From the IMG/VR virus record IMGVR_UViG_3300032299_001203, positions 40,087 to 104,086 of that record: a DNA stretch of 64,000 nucleotides. The stretch is one strand, 5' to 3'. This document shows positions 29,381 to 38,184 of this stretch, piece after piece (the stretch's first letter is position 1; each line of letters opens with the position of its first letter). Under the pieces are notes generated by a model, which was given only the letters and a program-made list of their open reading frames with translations, was not told the DNA's origin and ran no database searches. Origin of the DNA: a virus. A program made the translations under genes and the position numbers.

Positions 29381-31348
29381 ATGCCAAAAATTAAATCAGT
29401 TCAAGTATCAAATACAAGATATCAATTAATTGAAGATCCAAATCCTAGCTTCAACAGGTTATTTCAAGACGGACAAGCTCTCGATTTAAATACATTGGTT
29501 CCTGCATGGCAAAAACAATTTATGTACAATATTGGTGGCACTCAACAATATGCTGGCCAAAATCATTTTGATGGAACTTTTCAGGATATTCAACCAGCTT
29601 TAACTCGAACCAATTTAGCTACTGGTTTTACAGATAATTTTCCTGTTTTAGATTATGGATTTTTTAGAATTGGATATATGGCTTTACAAAAAGGCACCGT
29701 TTCAACTTACGCTGTAGCTGATGGTTCTGCAGAGAGTGGTGCTACTGCAGGCGGCTCAGGCTCAACGTATTCAAGGTCAACTTTACAAGGCCAATATGAT
29801 ACTTATTGGTGGTCTTTAGATTTTGCAAATTATCCTGTTGTAAAAAGTTGGAAAAGTCCTGTAACAGGATATTGCCACATGATTTATTATCCAAAAGAAA
29901 TTTTAAATAATGACACAACTACGATTGGTTGGGGAACTTGGTTGTCCGATTTAACTCAAGGTATAAACAATACATCAAATAACTCAGCATTATTCATCAA
30001 CACACATAATCTTCAAATGAATATGTTTTGTTGGGAAGATACCAATTTTGGTGTTATGTATGGTATGAGAAAAATTGGTGGCCAATCGCAAAGAGCAGTA
30101 GCTGTTCAAGGATTTAATTTTGGAAATACTTACAGTTTTACAACCAGTATTGTAGCACCAGGAGATCAATCATGCATATTTTTTATGGGTGTTGATAGCT
30201 TTGGATTTACTTGGTGGTATCAACATCAAGATCAACGTGACGATAGTAGAGGATTTATTTACAAAATTGATCCTAGAAATTTAGCTTCAACAACAATGAT
30301 TTCTGCTTTAACATCACAATCTGTTCAAACTACTAGAACTAGTGGAGGATATAAGAGAAATTGGCCAAGTAATATTCGCCGTGATGCCAATAATCGTTAT
30401 GTACTTTATACTTCACATTTTGATAACAATGATTCACAATTAGCTCCAATGAGAATTGTGTGGGATGCAGCAAACGGAACAGTCAATACCGCTAACTGTA
30501 ATATGGTTTTCCCGGTAGGTCAAAATTATCGTAGTTTTGCATCACCAATGGCGATTCCGGTGGTTGATGCCACCGGTTTTAATAACCATACATGGATGAT
30601 GAAGCCACACCAGTTTACTTCGAATGGTAACACATATATTACATACTGGTTGGTTGATCAATTCGCATGGCCATCGGCTTCTTTATCTGGTACATATCAA
30701 ACTTATTATTCGTCTAACGGAAATATTCGTTGGGCAAATACAGCACAAAGAACAATGGTAACTTATCAGATTGCTGCTAACTCTGGTTTTGGAAATCCTC
30801 TTGCAAATAGCGATGCAACATTAATTTACCATAGTAATTACACATTTAGCACAGTTCTTGATATTCCTAAAAACTTTATGCCAATCAATGCCAACAACAC
30901 ATTGATGGCTGTTGTTTCTGGAAGTAAAACAAACTTCTTTGCTTGGAACAATCAAACTGGTTGGGCTTCAGGTGGCGTATACAATACCGAATTCCGTATG
31001 CTTGGTATGGATACAACCAACAGAATTTGGGGTTATGCAATGGATGAAAACAATGGTAGTCTACATGTTCTCACACCAAGTTTATCAGTAAACGTTGTAA
31101 TTCAAATGGCTTCTGTAAGTTATACCTACACAGGAACAACAATTAGTACATCAGCAACAATTAATGCTTATGACTTTACCGGTTCCAGAGTAGCAGCTAA
31201 CGTTACATTGACCATTGATGGTACAACAATGACGTTTGCACAAAATGGATTAAGAACATTAAATATTCAGACAAGTTCTACTATTGATACTACAGTTAAT
31301 TTAAGTATTTTTGGTGGTGGTGTTAATAATATTTACGCCTACGCTTAA
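29381..31348 (+). CDS. Virion protein, first of a tandem paralogous pair, 655 aa
   Basis: Shares its N-terminus (IEDPNPSFNRLFQDG, LVPAWQKQFMYN) and most of its C-terminal third (RMLGMDTTNRIWGYAMDENNG, then YTYTGTTISTSATINAYDFTG) with the next gene. The centre is aromatic-rich with repeating units such as DTYWWSLDFANYPV and WMMKPHQFTSNGNTYITYW, a pattern that could be a beta-propeller. The C-terminus is an Ig-like sandwich ending in GGGVNNIYAYA. It is probably an adhesin or receptor-binding protein, although no known domain is certain. Confidence 0.6.
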   Translation: MPKIKSVQVSNTRYQLIEDPNPSFNRLFQDGQALDLNTLVPAWQKQFMYNIGGTQQYAGQNHFDGTFQDIQPALTRTNLATGFTDNFPVLDYGFFRIGYMALQKGTVSTYAVADGSAESGATAGGSGSTYSRSTLQGQYDTYWWSLDFANYPVVKSWKSPVTGYCHMIYYPKEILNNDTTTIGWGTWLSDLTQGINNTSNNSALFINTHNLQMNMFCWEDTNFGVMYGMRKIGGQSQRAVAVQGFNFGNTYSFTTSIVAPGDQSCIFFMGVDSFGFTWWYQHQDQRDDSRGFIYKIDPRNLASTTMISALTSQSVQTTRTSGGYKRNWPSNIRRDANNRYVLYTSHFDNNDSQLAPMRIVWDAANGTVNTANCNMVFPVGQNYRSFASPMAIPVVDATGFNNHTWMMKPHQFTSNGNTYITYWLVDQFAWPSASLSGTYQTYYSSNGNIRWANTAQRTMVTYQIAANSGFGNPLANSDATLIYHSNYTFSTVLDIPKNFMPINANNTLMAVVSGSKTNFFAWNNQTGWASGGVYNTEFRMLGMDTTNRIWGYAMDENNGSLHVLTPSLSVNVVIQMASVSYTYTGTTISTSATINAYDFTGSRVAANVTLTIDGTTMTFAQNGLRTLNIQTSSTIDTTVNLSIFGGGVNNIYAYA

Positions 31349-31349
31349 T

Positions 31350-31356
31350 CTAAATA
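31350..31356 (+). promoter_or_regulatory. Late-promoter-like motif CTAAATA
   Basis: Lies between the two paralogues, 31 bases before the ATG at 31388, with an AGGGAAG ribosome site in between. The spacing suits a T4-type late promoter giving the second paralogue its own start. Confidence 0.4.
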
Positions 31357-31387
31357 ACATTATACTTTAATTTTAGGGAAGTTAAAA

Positions 31388-33616
31388 ATGCCAGAAATCA
31401 GAACAGTTCAATATACAGATAGAAAAATTGCAGTTATTGAGGACCCAAATCCAACATTTAGCCGGATTTTTATTGATACGGTTCAACACGATTTAACAAC
31501 TTTGACTCCATCATGGACTAAAAGCTGGCATTATAACTATCAAGGTATTCAATGGCACGCCACAGGCAATTCATATGCTCAACTTGTTGGTTCTTTTGGT
31601 CCAGGACAAGGAATACAAAGAGTTATTAAATCCAGCACTGGCGTTTCAATGGCCACAATGGAAGCAAACATTTATTTTCCGGTAAGTGATGATGGATTTT
31701 TTAGAGCTGGAATTATGTGTTTGTCTAAAGGAACAATTTCAACTTATGCAGTAGGTGATCAGTCAAACAATTTTGCAGCAAATACCAATGCATCCAATAC
31801 TATTCAAGGTGGTTCAAGAGCTTTCAATAATTTTCAACACGACACTTATCACCAAACAATGGATTTTGCAAATTATCCTATGTTAAAATTAGCAAGAGTT
31901 GCTAATAATACTTTAGTTATCGCAATTCTACCTGGTGACCGAGGCCTCGGTGGCCAAATATCTTCCGGCGGCTCAACAAATCAGTTTGGCCAGAATCTCG
32001 TTTTTAATATAAATGCAAATGATGGTTGGTTTCTTTATGGTTCAGATATAACTGCTGGTATTGGTGCTACATATGGTGTTCCTGGATTGCAATCGTTTAC
32101 TAGTGGCGGCACAAACAACCCTCCACTAGTAACATTAGCACTAAGCCAAGCTGAAGCAATAGCAAATCCAACAACTCGAAATGTGATTGGTGGCCAAAGT
32201 TGGGGATTTGGTAAACTGGGAAGTTCCATTGCATGGGAAGATTCTGGTAATGGTTTCATTTATATGATGAACAACGCAAATCCATCTAAACCTTATGTTA
32301 GTAGAATTACTGGTTATACAACAGTAAATCCTGTTATTAATCCGGTGATTGGTGGTGTTGGAAGTCCATCCAGTTGGGACTCTACCGGTTCAGCCAACAA
32401 CCAACAACGTATTTTCTTTGCTGGTGTAGATAACTTAGGCAATACATTGTGGGTGATAGCTAATGACAGTCCATCCAGAGCTCACTCTGTTGATACTGGT
32501 ATTATAGTTCAACGTTTAAGTTCACAAAATAATTTCTTCTCAAACGTTTCCTTTATTCATACTTCAGCAAATCAAAATACTCATTTTACCAGTTATTCCG
32601 GTGAAAGATTACGCAGATTATCTCCAAGTAACATGCGCAGAGATGCGGCTGACGCCAATCGTTGGGTATTTTATACTCCTCATTATGATTCAGGTACTGC
32701 AACCAATCCAAATAACTTCCCTGGAGGTTCTGCTTTTGGTAACGCAAACTTGATTCCTTTAAGATGGACAATCAATGTCAATACAGGTAATGTACAACCA
32801 TCTTATTGTAACATAGCTTACCTTGGATCAAATTCTCACTGGAATATTGCTGCTCCAATGGTGTTGAATATGAACCAATGGACTCCAGATACAGCAAACA
32901 ATACTTGCCCATGGGGAATGAAGCCTCATCAGTTTGTATCGAATGGTAATACATACATTACTTTCTGGATTACAGACCAGATGGCATTATCTTCAACTGG
33001 TCAAGGTGCTCGGCGTTGGCCTACTCCAAATACCAGAACCATGATTACGTATCGGGCAGGTACAGGTACTAGTGACAACCAATTGACATATCATAGCGCA
33101 TATACATTCTTCACATTGCAAGATATTCCTAAGAATTTTATGCCTTTAAATGCTAATTCGACTCAGATGATAGTTCCACAAACATACAAGACTTCATTCT
33201 TTGTTTGGGAAGATGCTACTGGTTGGAGAGTTGGTTCAGTATACAATTCTGAATTCCGCACATTAGGTATGGATGCAACAAATCGTATTTGGGGTTATGC
33301 AATGGATAAACATAATGGTAGTATTCACATTATTACTCCTACATTACCTGTAAACGTTGCTGTTATTATGTCTGGTACAAACTTTACATATACAGGAACA
33401 ACTATTTCAGCAACTGCTACAGTAAATGCTTATGATTATACTGGAAATAGATTAGCAGCCAATGTACAACTATCAATTGATGGTTCTACAATGTTGTTTG
33501 CTACAAATAGTTCTAGAAACTTAACAGTATCTACAAGCAATACAGCTGATACTGTGGTTCCCGTGAATATTACTGGTGGTGGAATTAATAATATCTATGC
33601 TGCTATAAGCGTATAA
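31388..33616 (+). CDS. Virion protein, second of a tandem paralogous pair, 742 aa
   Basis: Paralogue of the gene at 29381. Matching landmarks are IEDPNPTFSRIFID, DTYHQTMDFANYPML, WGMKPHQFVSNGNTYITFW, EFRTLGMDATNRIWGYAMDK and the Ig-like end YTGTTISATATVNAYDYTG. It is about 87 residues longer, mostly through insertions in the central part (for example around residues 180-260). The pair probably arose by duplication and divergence; two variants of one adhesin would broaden or vary receptor contact. Function is inferred. Confidence 0.6.
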   Translation: MPEIRTVQYTDRKIAVIEDPNPTFSRIFIDTVQHDLTTLTPSWTKSWHYNYQGIQWHATGNSYAQLVGSFGPGQGIQRVIKSSTGVSMATMEANIYFPVSDDGFFRAGIMCLSKGTISTYAVGDQSNNFAANTNASNTIQGGSRAFNNFQHDTYHQTMDFANYPMLKLARVANNTLVIAILPGDRGLGGQISSGGSTNQFGQNLVFNINANDGWFLYGSDITAGIGATYGVPGLQSFTSGGTNNPPLVTLALSQAEAIANPTTRNVIGGQSWGFGKLGSSIAWEDSGNGFIYMMNNANPSKPYVSRITGYTTVNPVINPVIGGVGSPSSWDSTGSANNQQRIFFAGVDNLGNTLWVIANDSPSRAHSVDTGIIVQRLSSQNNFFSNVSFIHTSANQNTHFTSYSGERLRRLSPSNMRRDAADANRWVFYTPHYDSGTATNPNNFPGGSAFGNANLIPLRWTINVNTGNVQPSYCNIAYLGSNSHWNIAAPMVLNMNQWTPDTANNTCPWGMKPHQFVSNGNTYITFWITDQMALSSTGQGARRWPTPNTRTMITYRAGTGTSDNQLTYHSAYTFFTLQDIPKNFMPLNANSTQMIVPQTYKTSFFVWEDATGWRVGSVYNSEFRTLGMDATNRIWGYAMDKHNGSIHIITPTLPVNVAVIMSGTNFTYTGTTISATATVNAYDYTGNRLAANVQLSIDGSTMLFATNSSRNLTVSTSNTADTVVPVNITGGGINNIYAAISV

Positions 33617-33620
33617 GACA

Positions 33621-33652
33621 GGTAACCCGATGACACTCGCTACCGGGTTACC
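33621..33652 (+). promoter_or_regulatory. Inverted repeat enclosing a start codon (candidate translational operator)
   Basis: GGTAACCCG (33621-33629) and CGGGTTACC (33644-33652) are perfect 9-base inverted copies. The loop of 14 bases begins with the ATG at 33630. The only ribosome-site-like bases (AGG, 33620-33622) run into the left arm, so folding of the RNA would hide them. It is GC-rich in an AT-rich neighbourhood. Confidence 0.5.
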
Positions 33653-35090
33653 GGTTTCTACCGGCACAGCAGTAGTATCAGCATCTGTTGCAACAGTAGT
33701 ACCCAATACAAATAAGGGTGACCAAACAGATTTTTTGGGTTTGAGAACTATTGAGGTAATGATACAATATCGTATTGGGAATCAAGGAAATTTTATTTCC
33801 AATACGATAGTTTCAGTACAAAAAGTAACGGTACCAACAATAACCAATGTTAATTATGGATTATTAACTGGCGGATTGACCAATGGTTTAAGTTATGTTT
33901 CTGCTGTTGTAATTGCCGACTTGCGGACACCTGTTGTAGTTCAAGCCAATAATTGGGCTTCTTTATCTTCAACTGGAATTGCTTCAAATCCTGTATACAC
34001 ATACGGTTCTAGAAATGATAGCAGCCAACAAGCAACAACTGTAATAACAAATGTTCGTACACCTGCAGCATTTGGATCAAATTTATCTATAACGGCCGTT
34101 GGTTCTCAATCGGCAGTATTACCTTTTACTACAACTGTATCTATAGGTTCACCAAATCCTGTTGTAGGTTTTGGATCAAATTATACATTTAGTTCAAATG
34201 TTGGTTTTAATTATCCTATGGTTCAAGTTATAACAGAGTATTATACAGGAACCAATACTGTAATAAATTTAATTGATGTTCAATCCAGAAATTTTGTAAA
34301 CACATTTACTAGTACAGGAAATACAGAACACAGGCAAATAATGAGTCCTTGTGTTGTGGCTATCAAATCAAACAATGATATTAATTTGTTTATTAATAGA
34401 TATATTACAAATGAAAGACCTGTTACTGTAAGTACAATTACTCGATCAGAAAGCTTTAATCCTTTTAATGCTTATGCAGAGTTAAATCGTAGAACTGTTG
34501 TAACAAATTATTATGGTGGACCAAGTAGTTTAATTCCAAATATTTTACCCTCAATAGATCCAGAAGCCGTAACTAAAACCATAGTTGATATGCCAAACGA
34601 TTTAGGAACAAACAACTATCCTTATCGGCCCTATAATATTAGAAGTCAACTTTCAGCACCTGTAACCATAAATAGTTTTATTCCGGCTGGCAATTTAATA
34701 CCAAGAATAGCAGCTTCTATTCTTCCTATTGCGTCTGTTACTATCAATGATATGGTAGCAGGAGGAACAGCAAAACCATATAATATTCAAAATTCAACGC
34801 AAATTATAACTGCAAACACAAATGCAAGTTTACAAGCCGGACTATTGCAAAGAATTACAAGTGTTAATCCAATTGCTTTACCATTTGAAAATTATTTAAT
34901 TGGTGGTCCAATAAGACCGTTATATACTACCGGCATGCCGTTGAGGCCAGTGCGAATAGACACCACAGCTTTTAGTCCAGTAACCTTTAGATTTAATACA
35001 GGTTTTGCTCAGGTTGTTACTAATTTGTTTACTACTGGTGGTACCGGTGGTATTGGTGGTATTGGTGGAGCTACTGCGTACTGGAGTTAA
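33630..35090 (+). CDS. Virion structural protein of unknown function, 486 aa
   Basis: A beta- and Val/Thr/Asn-rich protein without recognised domains. The centre holds RPVTVSTITRSESFNPFNAYAEL; the second half is proline-rich (SLIPNILPSIDPE, FIPAGNLIPRI). It ends with a glycine-rich tail (TGGTGGIGGIGGATAYWS). It is the last gene of the fibre region before gp13, so a structural role is likely. The start codon lies in the loop of a 9-base inverted repeat, and there is no normal ribosome site. Confidence 0.55.
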   Translation: MTLATGLPVSTGTAVVSASVATVVPNTNKGDQTDFLGLRTIEVMIQYRIGNQGNFISNTIVSVQKVTVPTITNVNYGLLTGGLTNGLSYVSAVVIADLRTPVVVQANNWASLSSTGIASNPVYTYGSRNDSSQQATTVITNVRTPAAFGSNLSITAVGSQSAVLPFTTTVSIGSPNPVVGFGSNYTFSSNVGFNYPMVQVITEYYTGTNTVINLIDVQSRNFVNTFTSTGNTEHRQIMSPCVVAIKSNNDINLFINRYITNERPVTVSTITRSESFNPFNAYAELNRRTVVTNYYGGPSSLIPNILPSIDPEAVTKTIVDMPNDLGTNNYPYRPYNIRSQLSAPVTINSFIPAGNLIPRIAASILPIASVTINDMVAGGTAKPYNIQNSTQIITANTNASLQAGLLQRITSVNPIALPFENYLIGGPIRPLYTTGMPLRPVRIDTTAFSPVTFRFNTGFAQVVTNLFTTGGTGGIGGIGGATAYWS

Positions 35091-35103
35091 TACCGCTGGT
35101 GAA

Positions 35104-35110
35104 CTAAATA
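35104..35110 (+). promoter_or_regulatory. Late-promoter-like motif CTAAATA upstream of gp13
   Basis: 20 bases before the gp13 ATG at 35131, with AGGAG (35120-35124) between. The 11-base AACTAAATACC around it is identical to that at 14877-14887, and both genes begin ATGCCGGCCG. It would start the neck-packaging-head transcript. Confidence 0.45.
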
Positions 35111-35130
35111 CCCTAATATAGGAGATTATT

Positions 35131-35898
35131 ATGCCGGCCGTAACAGATAGAACAACCTTCAAAGACTATTGCCTTAGACGATTGGGCTTCCCCGTTATTG
35201 ATATTAACGTGGATGAGGATCAAATCGAAGATCGCATTGACGATGCGCTTCAATATTGGCAAGATTACCATTTTGATGGACTTCAAAAATTTTATTATGT
35301 AAAAAGAATTGATCAAACCGATATTAACCAAAAATACATTGATTTAAGTAATGTTCAAGATTCTTCTAATAACAAATTAGATATTGTTGGTATTTCTCGT
35401 ATATTCCCTATTCAAGATTCTCAAGCATCAATTAGTATGTTTGATTTAAGGTATCAACTTCGCCTAAATGAACTCTATGACTTTACTTCTGCATCATATG
35501 TTAACTATACATTAACACTGCAACATCTACGTTCACTAGAACTTATGTTTTCTGGTGAAGTACCAATTCGTTTTCAACGTCATATGCAAAAACTCTATAT
35601 TGATTGGGCATGGGGTTCATCACAGGCACCAAAAATTGTTGTTGCTGAGTGTTATGCTAATATTGACCCTACTGTTTATAACAGAGTATGGAATGACCGT
35701 TGGATGAAAGAATATACCACAGCATTAATTAAACGAACATGGGGAAATAATTTAAAAAAGTTTAATAATCTACAGTTGCCTGGTGGTGTAACATTAAATG
35801 GTGATAAAATTTATGAAGAAGCCGTTGGTGAAATTGAAAAGTTAGAAACCGAAATGCAAAATGAATATGGTGCACCATTAGAATGGTTTATGAATTAA
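35131..35898 (+). CDS. gp13: Neck protein gp13
   Basis: T4 gp13 joins head and tail and is needed to close the packaged head. The N-terminus TTFKDYCLRRLGFPVIDINVDEDQIEDRIDDALQY (read in parts) matches T4 gp13 LKDVILRRLGAPIINVEL; QDYHFDGL matches T4 GEYHFDGL. It is 255 residues against about 309 in T4. Gene order 13-14-15-16-17 is exactly that of T4. A strong AGGAG ribosome site sets the start. Confidence 0.9.
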   Translation: MPAVTDRTTFKDYCLRRLGFPVIDINVDEDQIEDRIDDALQYWQDYHFDGLQKFYYVKRIDQTDINQKYIDLSNVQDSSNNKLDIVGISRIFPIQDSQASISMFDLRYQLRLNELYDFTSASYVNYTLTLQHLRSLELMFSGEVPIRFQRHMQKLYIDWAWGSSQAPKIVVAECYANIDPTVYNRVWNDRWMKEYTTALIKRTWGNNLKKFNNLQLPGGVTLNGDKIYEEAVGEIEKLETEMQNEYGAPLEWFMN

Positions 35899-35899
35899 C

Positions 35900-36781
35900 A
35901 TGGCAACTTCAGTTTATTTTAACAACTATAACTCTGTAGCCGAACAACGAGTTTTAGAAGATTTGATTGTTGAGTCCATAAAAATTATGGGCTTTGATGG
36001 TTACTATCTACCAAACGATAATGATATTGCCAGAGATTTATTGTTTGGTGAAGATCCTGTTAAAAAATTTCAATCAGCATTTCCATTAGAACTCTATCTT
36101 TCCAATTCATTAGACTATGATGGCGAAAAAGAATTCTTCTCTAAGTTTGGTTTAGAAATTAAAAATAATGTTAATGTAATTGTTTCTAAAAGATCATTTC
36201 AACAAAGAGTTCCACAAAATGTATTTCAAAGACCTCGTGAAGGTGATTTGATTTATGTTCCTTTTTTAAATGGTACGGGTGAATTGTATGAAATTAAATT
36301 TGCAGACCAAGATAAAGATTTTCATACATTAGGTAGACGTGTGCCTTATTTCTATGAATTACAATTAGAGAAATTCAAATTCTCACATGAACTCATCAGC
36401 ACAGGTGTTCAAGAGATTGATGATTCTGCAACATTTTCTTCTTACACCATTCAACTCAATGTTGGAGCTGGTACAGGTATATACCAAAATAAAGAAATTG
36501 TTTATCAAGCACTTGACAGTACAGAAGCAAATGCAACTGTGGTTGCTGTGGTACAAGAATGGAACAAAAAAGCGAATACACTAAACGTTACCAATATTGC
36601 TGGTGAGTTTGTACCTAACAGAAATATTATTGGTGCATCAAGCAATGCTAGTTATGTTTTGGCCAATTTTGATCCATTAAAAGATAATGTTAGAGATGAA
36701 TCAAGTGATAATTATATTATTGAGAATCAAGCCAATTCGATTATTGATTTTTCTGAAACCAATCCGTTTGGAAGTATATAA
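35900..36781 (+). CDS. gp14: Neck protein gp14
   Basis: T4 gp14 works with gp13 in the neck. Landmarks: EDLIVESIKIMGFDGYYLP (T4: DDLVAESIKIQGVDCYYLP), then PREGDLIYVPF and PYFYELQLEKFKFSHE. Length is 293 (T4 about 256). The extra C-terminal ~90 residues include a NKEIVYQALDS beta module that gp15 also carries. The ATG lies one base after the gp13 stop and the gene ends TAATG with gp15, so the three are translationally coupled. Confidence 0.9.
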   Translation: MATSVYFNNYNSVAEQRVLEDLIVESIKIMGFDGYYLPNDNDIARDLLFGEDPVKKFQSAFPLELYLSNSLDYDGEKEFFSKFGLEIKNNVNVIVSKRSFQQRVPQNVFQRPREGDLIYVPFLNGTGELYEIKFADQDKDFHTLGRRVPYFYELQLEKFKFSHELISTGVQEIDDSATFSSYTIQLNVGAGTGIYQNKEIVYQALDSTEANATVVAVVQEWNKKANTLNVTNIAGEFVPNRNIIGASSNASYVLANFDPLKDNVRDESSDNYIIENQANSIIDFSETNPFGSI

Positions 36782-37872
36782 TGGCTAATATTTTTTATAA
36801 CCGAATCATACGAAAACTTGTTATTGGTTTTGGTAATATTTTTAATGAAATTACTTTGGTTCGATATAATCCAGATTTGACTGAAGCGGAAAGGCTTATT
36901 GTTCCTATTATCTATGGACCAAAAGAGTTATATGTTTTTCGTAATGAAGAAGATCCACTATTAAACAAAAAAGTTCAAGTAACGTTACCAAGAATGTCAT
37001 TTGAGATGACAGGATTTACATACGATGTTTCTAGAAAATTAAATACCAATTTTAAAAATTTTGCACAAACAAATACAGGTTTGGTCTCACAATATAATCC
37101 TGTACCATATAATTTTGATTTCAATCTTTACATTTATGTAAGAAATATTGAAGATGGTACACAAATTATTGAACATATTCTTCCTTATTTTACGCCAGAT
37201 TATACAATCAAATTAAATTTAATACCTGAAATGGGTATTGTTAAAGAAGTTCCTATTATTTTGAATTCAACTTCACAAGATATAGATTATGAAGGTGATT
37301 ATTCTAGAAGTACCAGAAACATTATTTGGACATTGAACTTTACGGTCAAAGGATTTATATTTGGTAAGATTAATGATTCATCTAGTGGTTTAATTACACA
37401 TTCAATTACATCTGTTTTAAACAAAATTGGACCAGAAGATGTTGTACTCTTTAATATGAATGCAAATTCTGGTGTCGGTAATTATCAAGTAGGAGAAATT
37501 GTATATCAAGGTTATTCTGCAGGTACAGCAACTGCCACCGGAAGAGTTATTCTTTGGAATAATAATACATTACACTTAACAAACATTAATGGAAACTTTG
37601 TTTCTAGTGTGCCTATTCGATCAACCAGTTCTAGCACAAACTATACATTTACTTCTTATAGTCCAACACCAGAAATACTTGCAAGAATCAATACTACACC
37701 ATCACCAACCGATGCAAATGTCAATACGCCACACATTATCACTTCAAATATATCCGAGTTTCCAAATATTGTAAGTGGTGAGTTACCAGATAATTTTGCT
37801 GGTGATGCTCTACTTCAAGTTGGTCAAGATGACCTACATATACAACAACAGAAAACAACAGATTTACAGTAA
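36781..37872 (+). CDS. gp15: Tail sheath stabiliser/terminator gp15
   Basis: T4 gp15 caps the finished tail and joins it to the neck. The match covers the N-terminus (FYNRIIRKLVIGFGNIF; T4 FYNSSFRRYATLMGDLF), PITYGP-type 'VPIIYGPKELYV', TLPRMSFEMTGFTYD (T4 ILPRINLHLVDFSYN), SQYNPVPYNFDFNLYIY and EHILPYFTPDYTI. At 363 residues it is longer than T4 (about 272). The extra part holds a GEIVYQGYSAGTATATGRV module (about residues 237-290) and a Pro/Thr-rich tail. Confidence 0.9.
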   Translation: MANIFYNRIIRKLVIGFGNIFNEITLVRYNPDLTEAERLIVPIIYGPKELYVFRNEEDPLLNKKVQVTLPRMSFEMTGFTYDVSRKLNTNFKNFAQTNTGLVSQYNPVPYNFDFNLYIYVRNIEDGTQIIEHILPYFTPDYTIKLNLIPEMGIVKEVPIILNSTSQDIDYEGDYSRSTRNIIWTLNFTVKGFIFGKINDSSSGLITHSITSVLNKIGPEDVVLFNMNANSGVGNYQVGEIVYQGYSAGTATATGRVILWNNNTLHLTNINGNFVSSVPIRSTSSSTNYTFTSYSPTPEILARINTTPSPTDANVNTPHIITSNISEFPNIVSGELPDNFAGDALLQVGQDDLHIQQQKTTDLQ

Positions 37873-37883
37873 AGGTAATCAAA

Positions 37884-38165
37884 ATGCCACGCACACTACA
37901 ATTTAAACGATACGGTTCAGCGACATTAGCCAATACAACTGGTGCTAATGGTGAGTTAATTATTAATAGCACCAATAAAACTTTGACTGTTCATGACGGT
38001 ATAACTCCTGGTGGATTTGCATTACTTAACACTGCAACAGATAGTAATATTGATTCATTTGCCAGAACAAAAGCTAATGGCGATATTGCAATTGTTCAAT
38101 TAAAAGCTTTGGTGGCCAACTGTGCAACTTATACCGATTTTAAAACCGCAATAGCATCATTATAA
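37884..38165 (+). CDS. Small protein with Mtd-N-like domain, 93 aa
   Basis: LQFKRYGSATLANTTGANGELIINSTNKTLTVHDG with ITPGG reads as an Mtd-N-like fibre attachment domain, close to the start of the fibre at 22015. The rest is short: a helical DSNIDSFARTKANGD and the end QLKALVANCATYTDFKTAIASL, the same tail that ends the protein at 3097-4755. It is inserted between gp15 and gp16, far from the fibre array. It could be a head/neck fibre base (whisker-like) or a fibre remnant. Confidence 0.55.
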   Translation: MPRTLQFKRYGSATLANTTGANGELIINSTNKTLTVHDGITPGGFALLNTATDSNIDSFARTKANGDIAIVQLKALVANCATYTDFKTAIASL

Positions 38166-38184
38166 CTAAACACTATACAATTTT

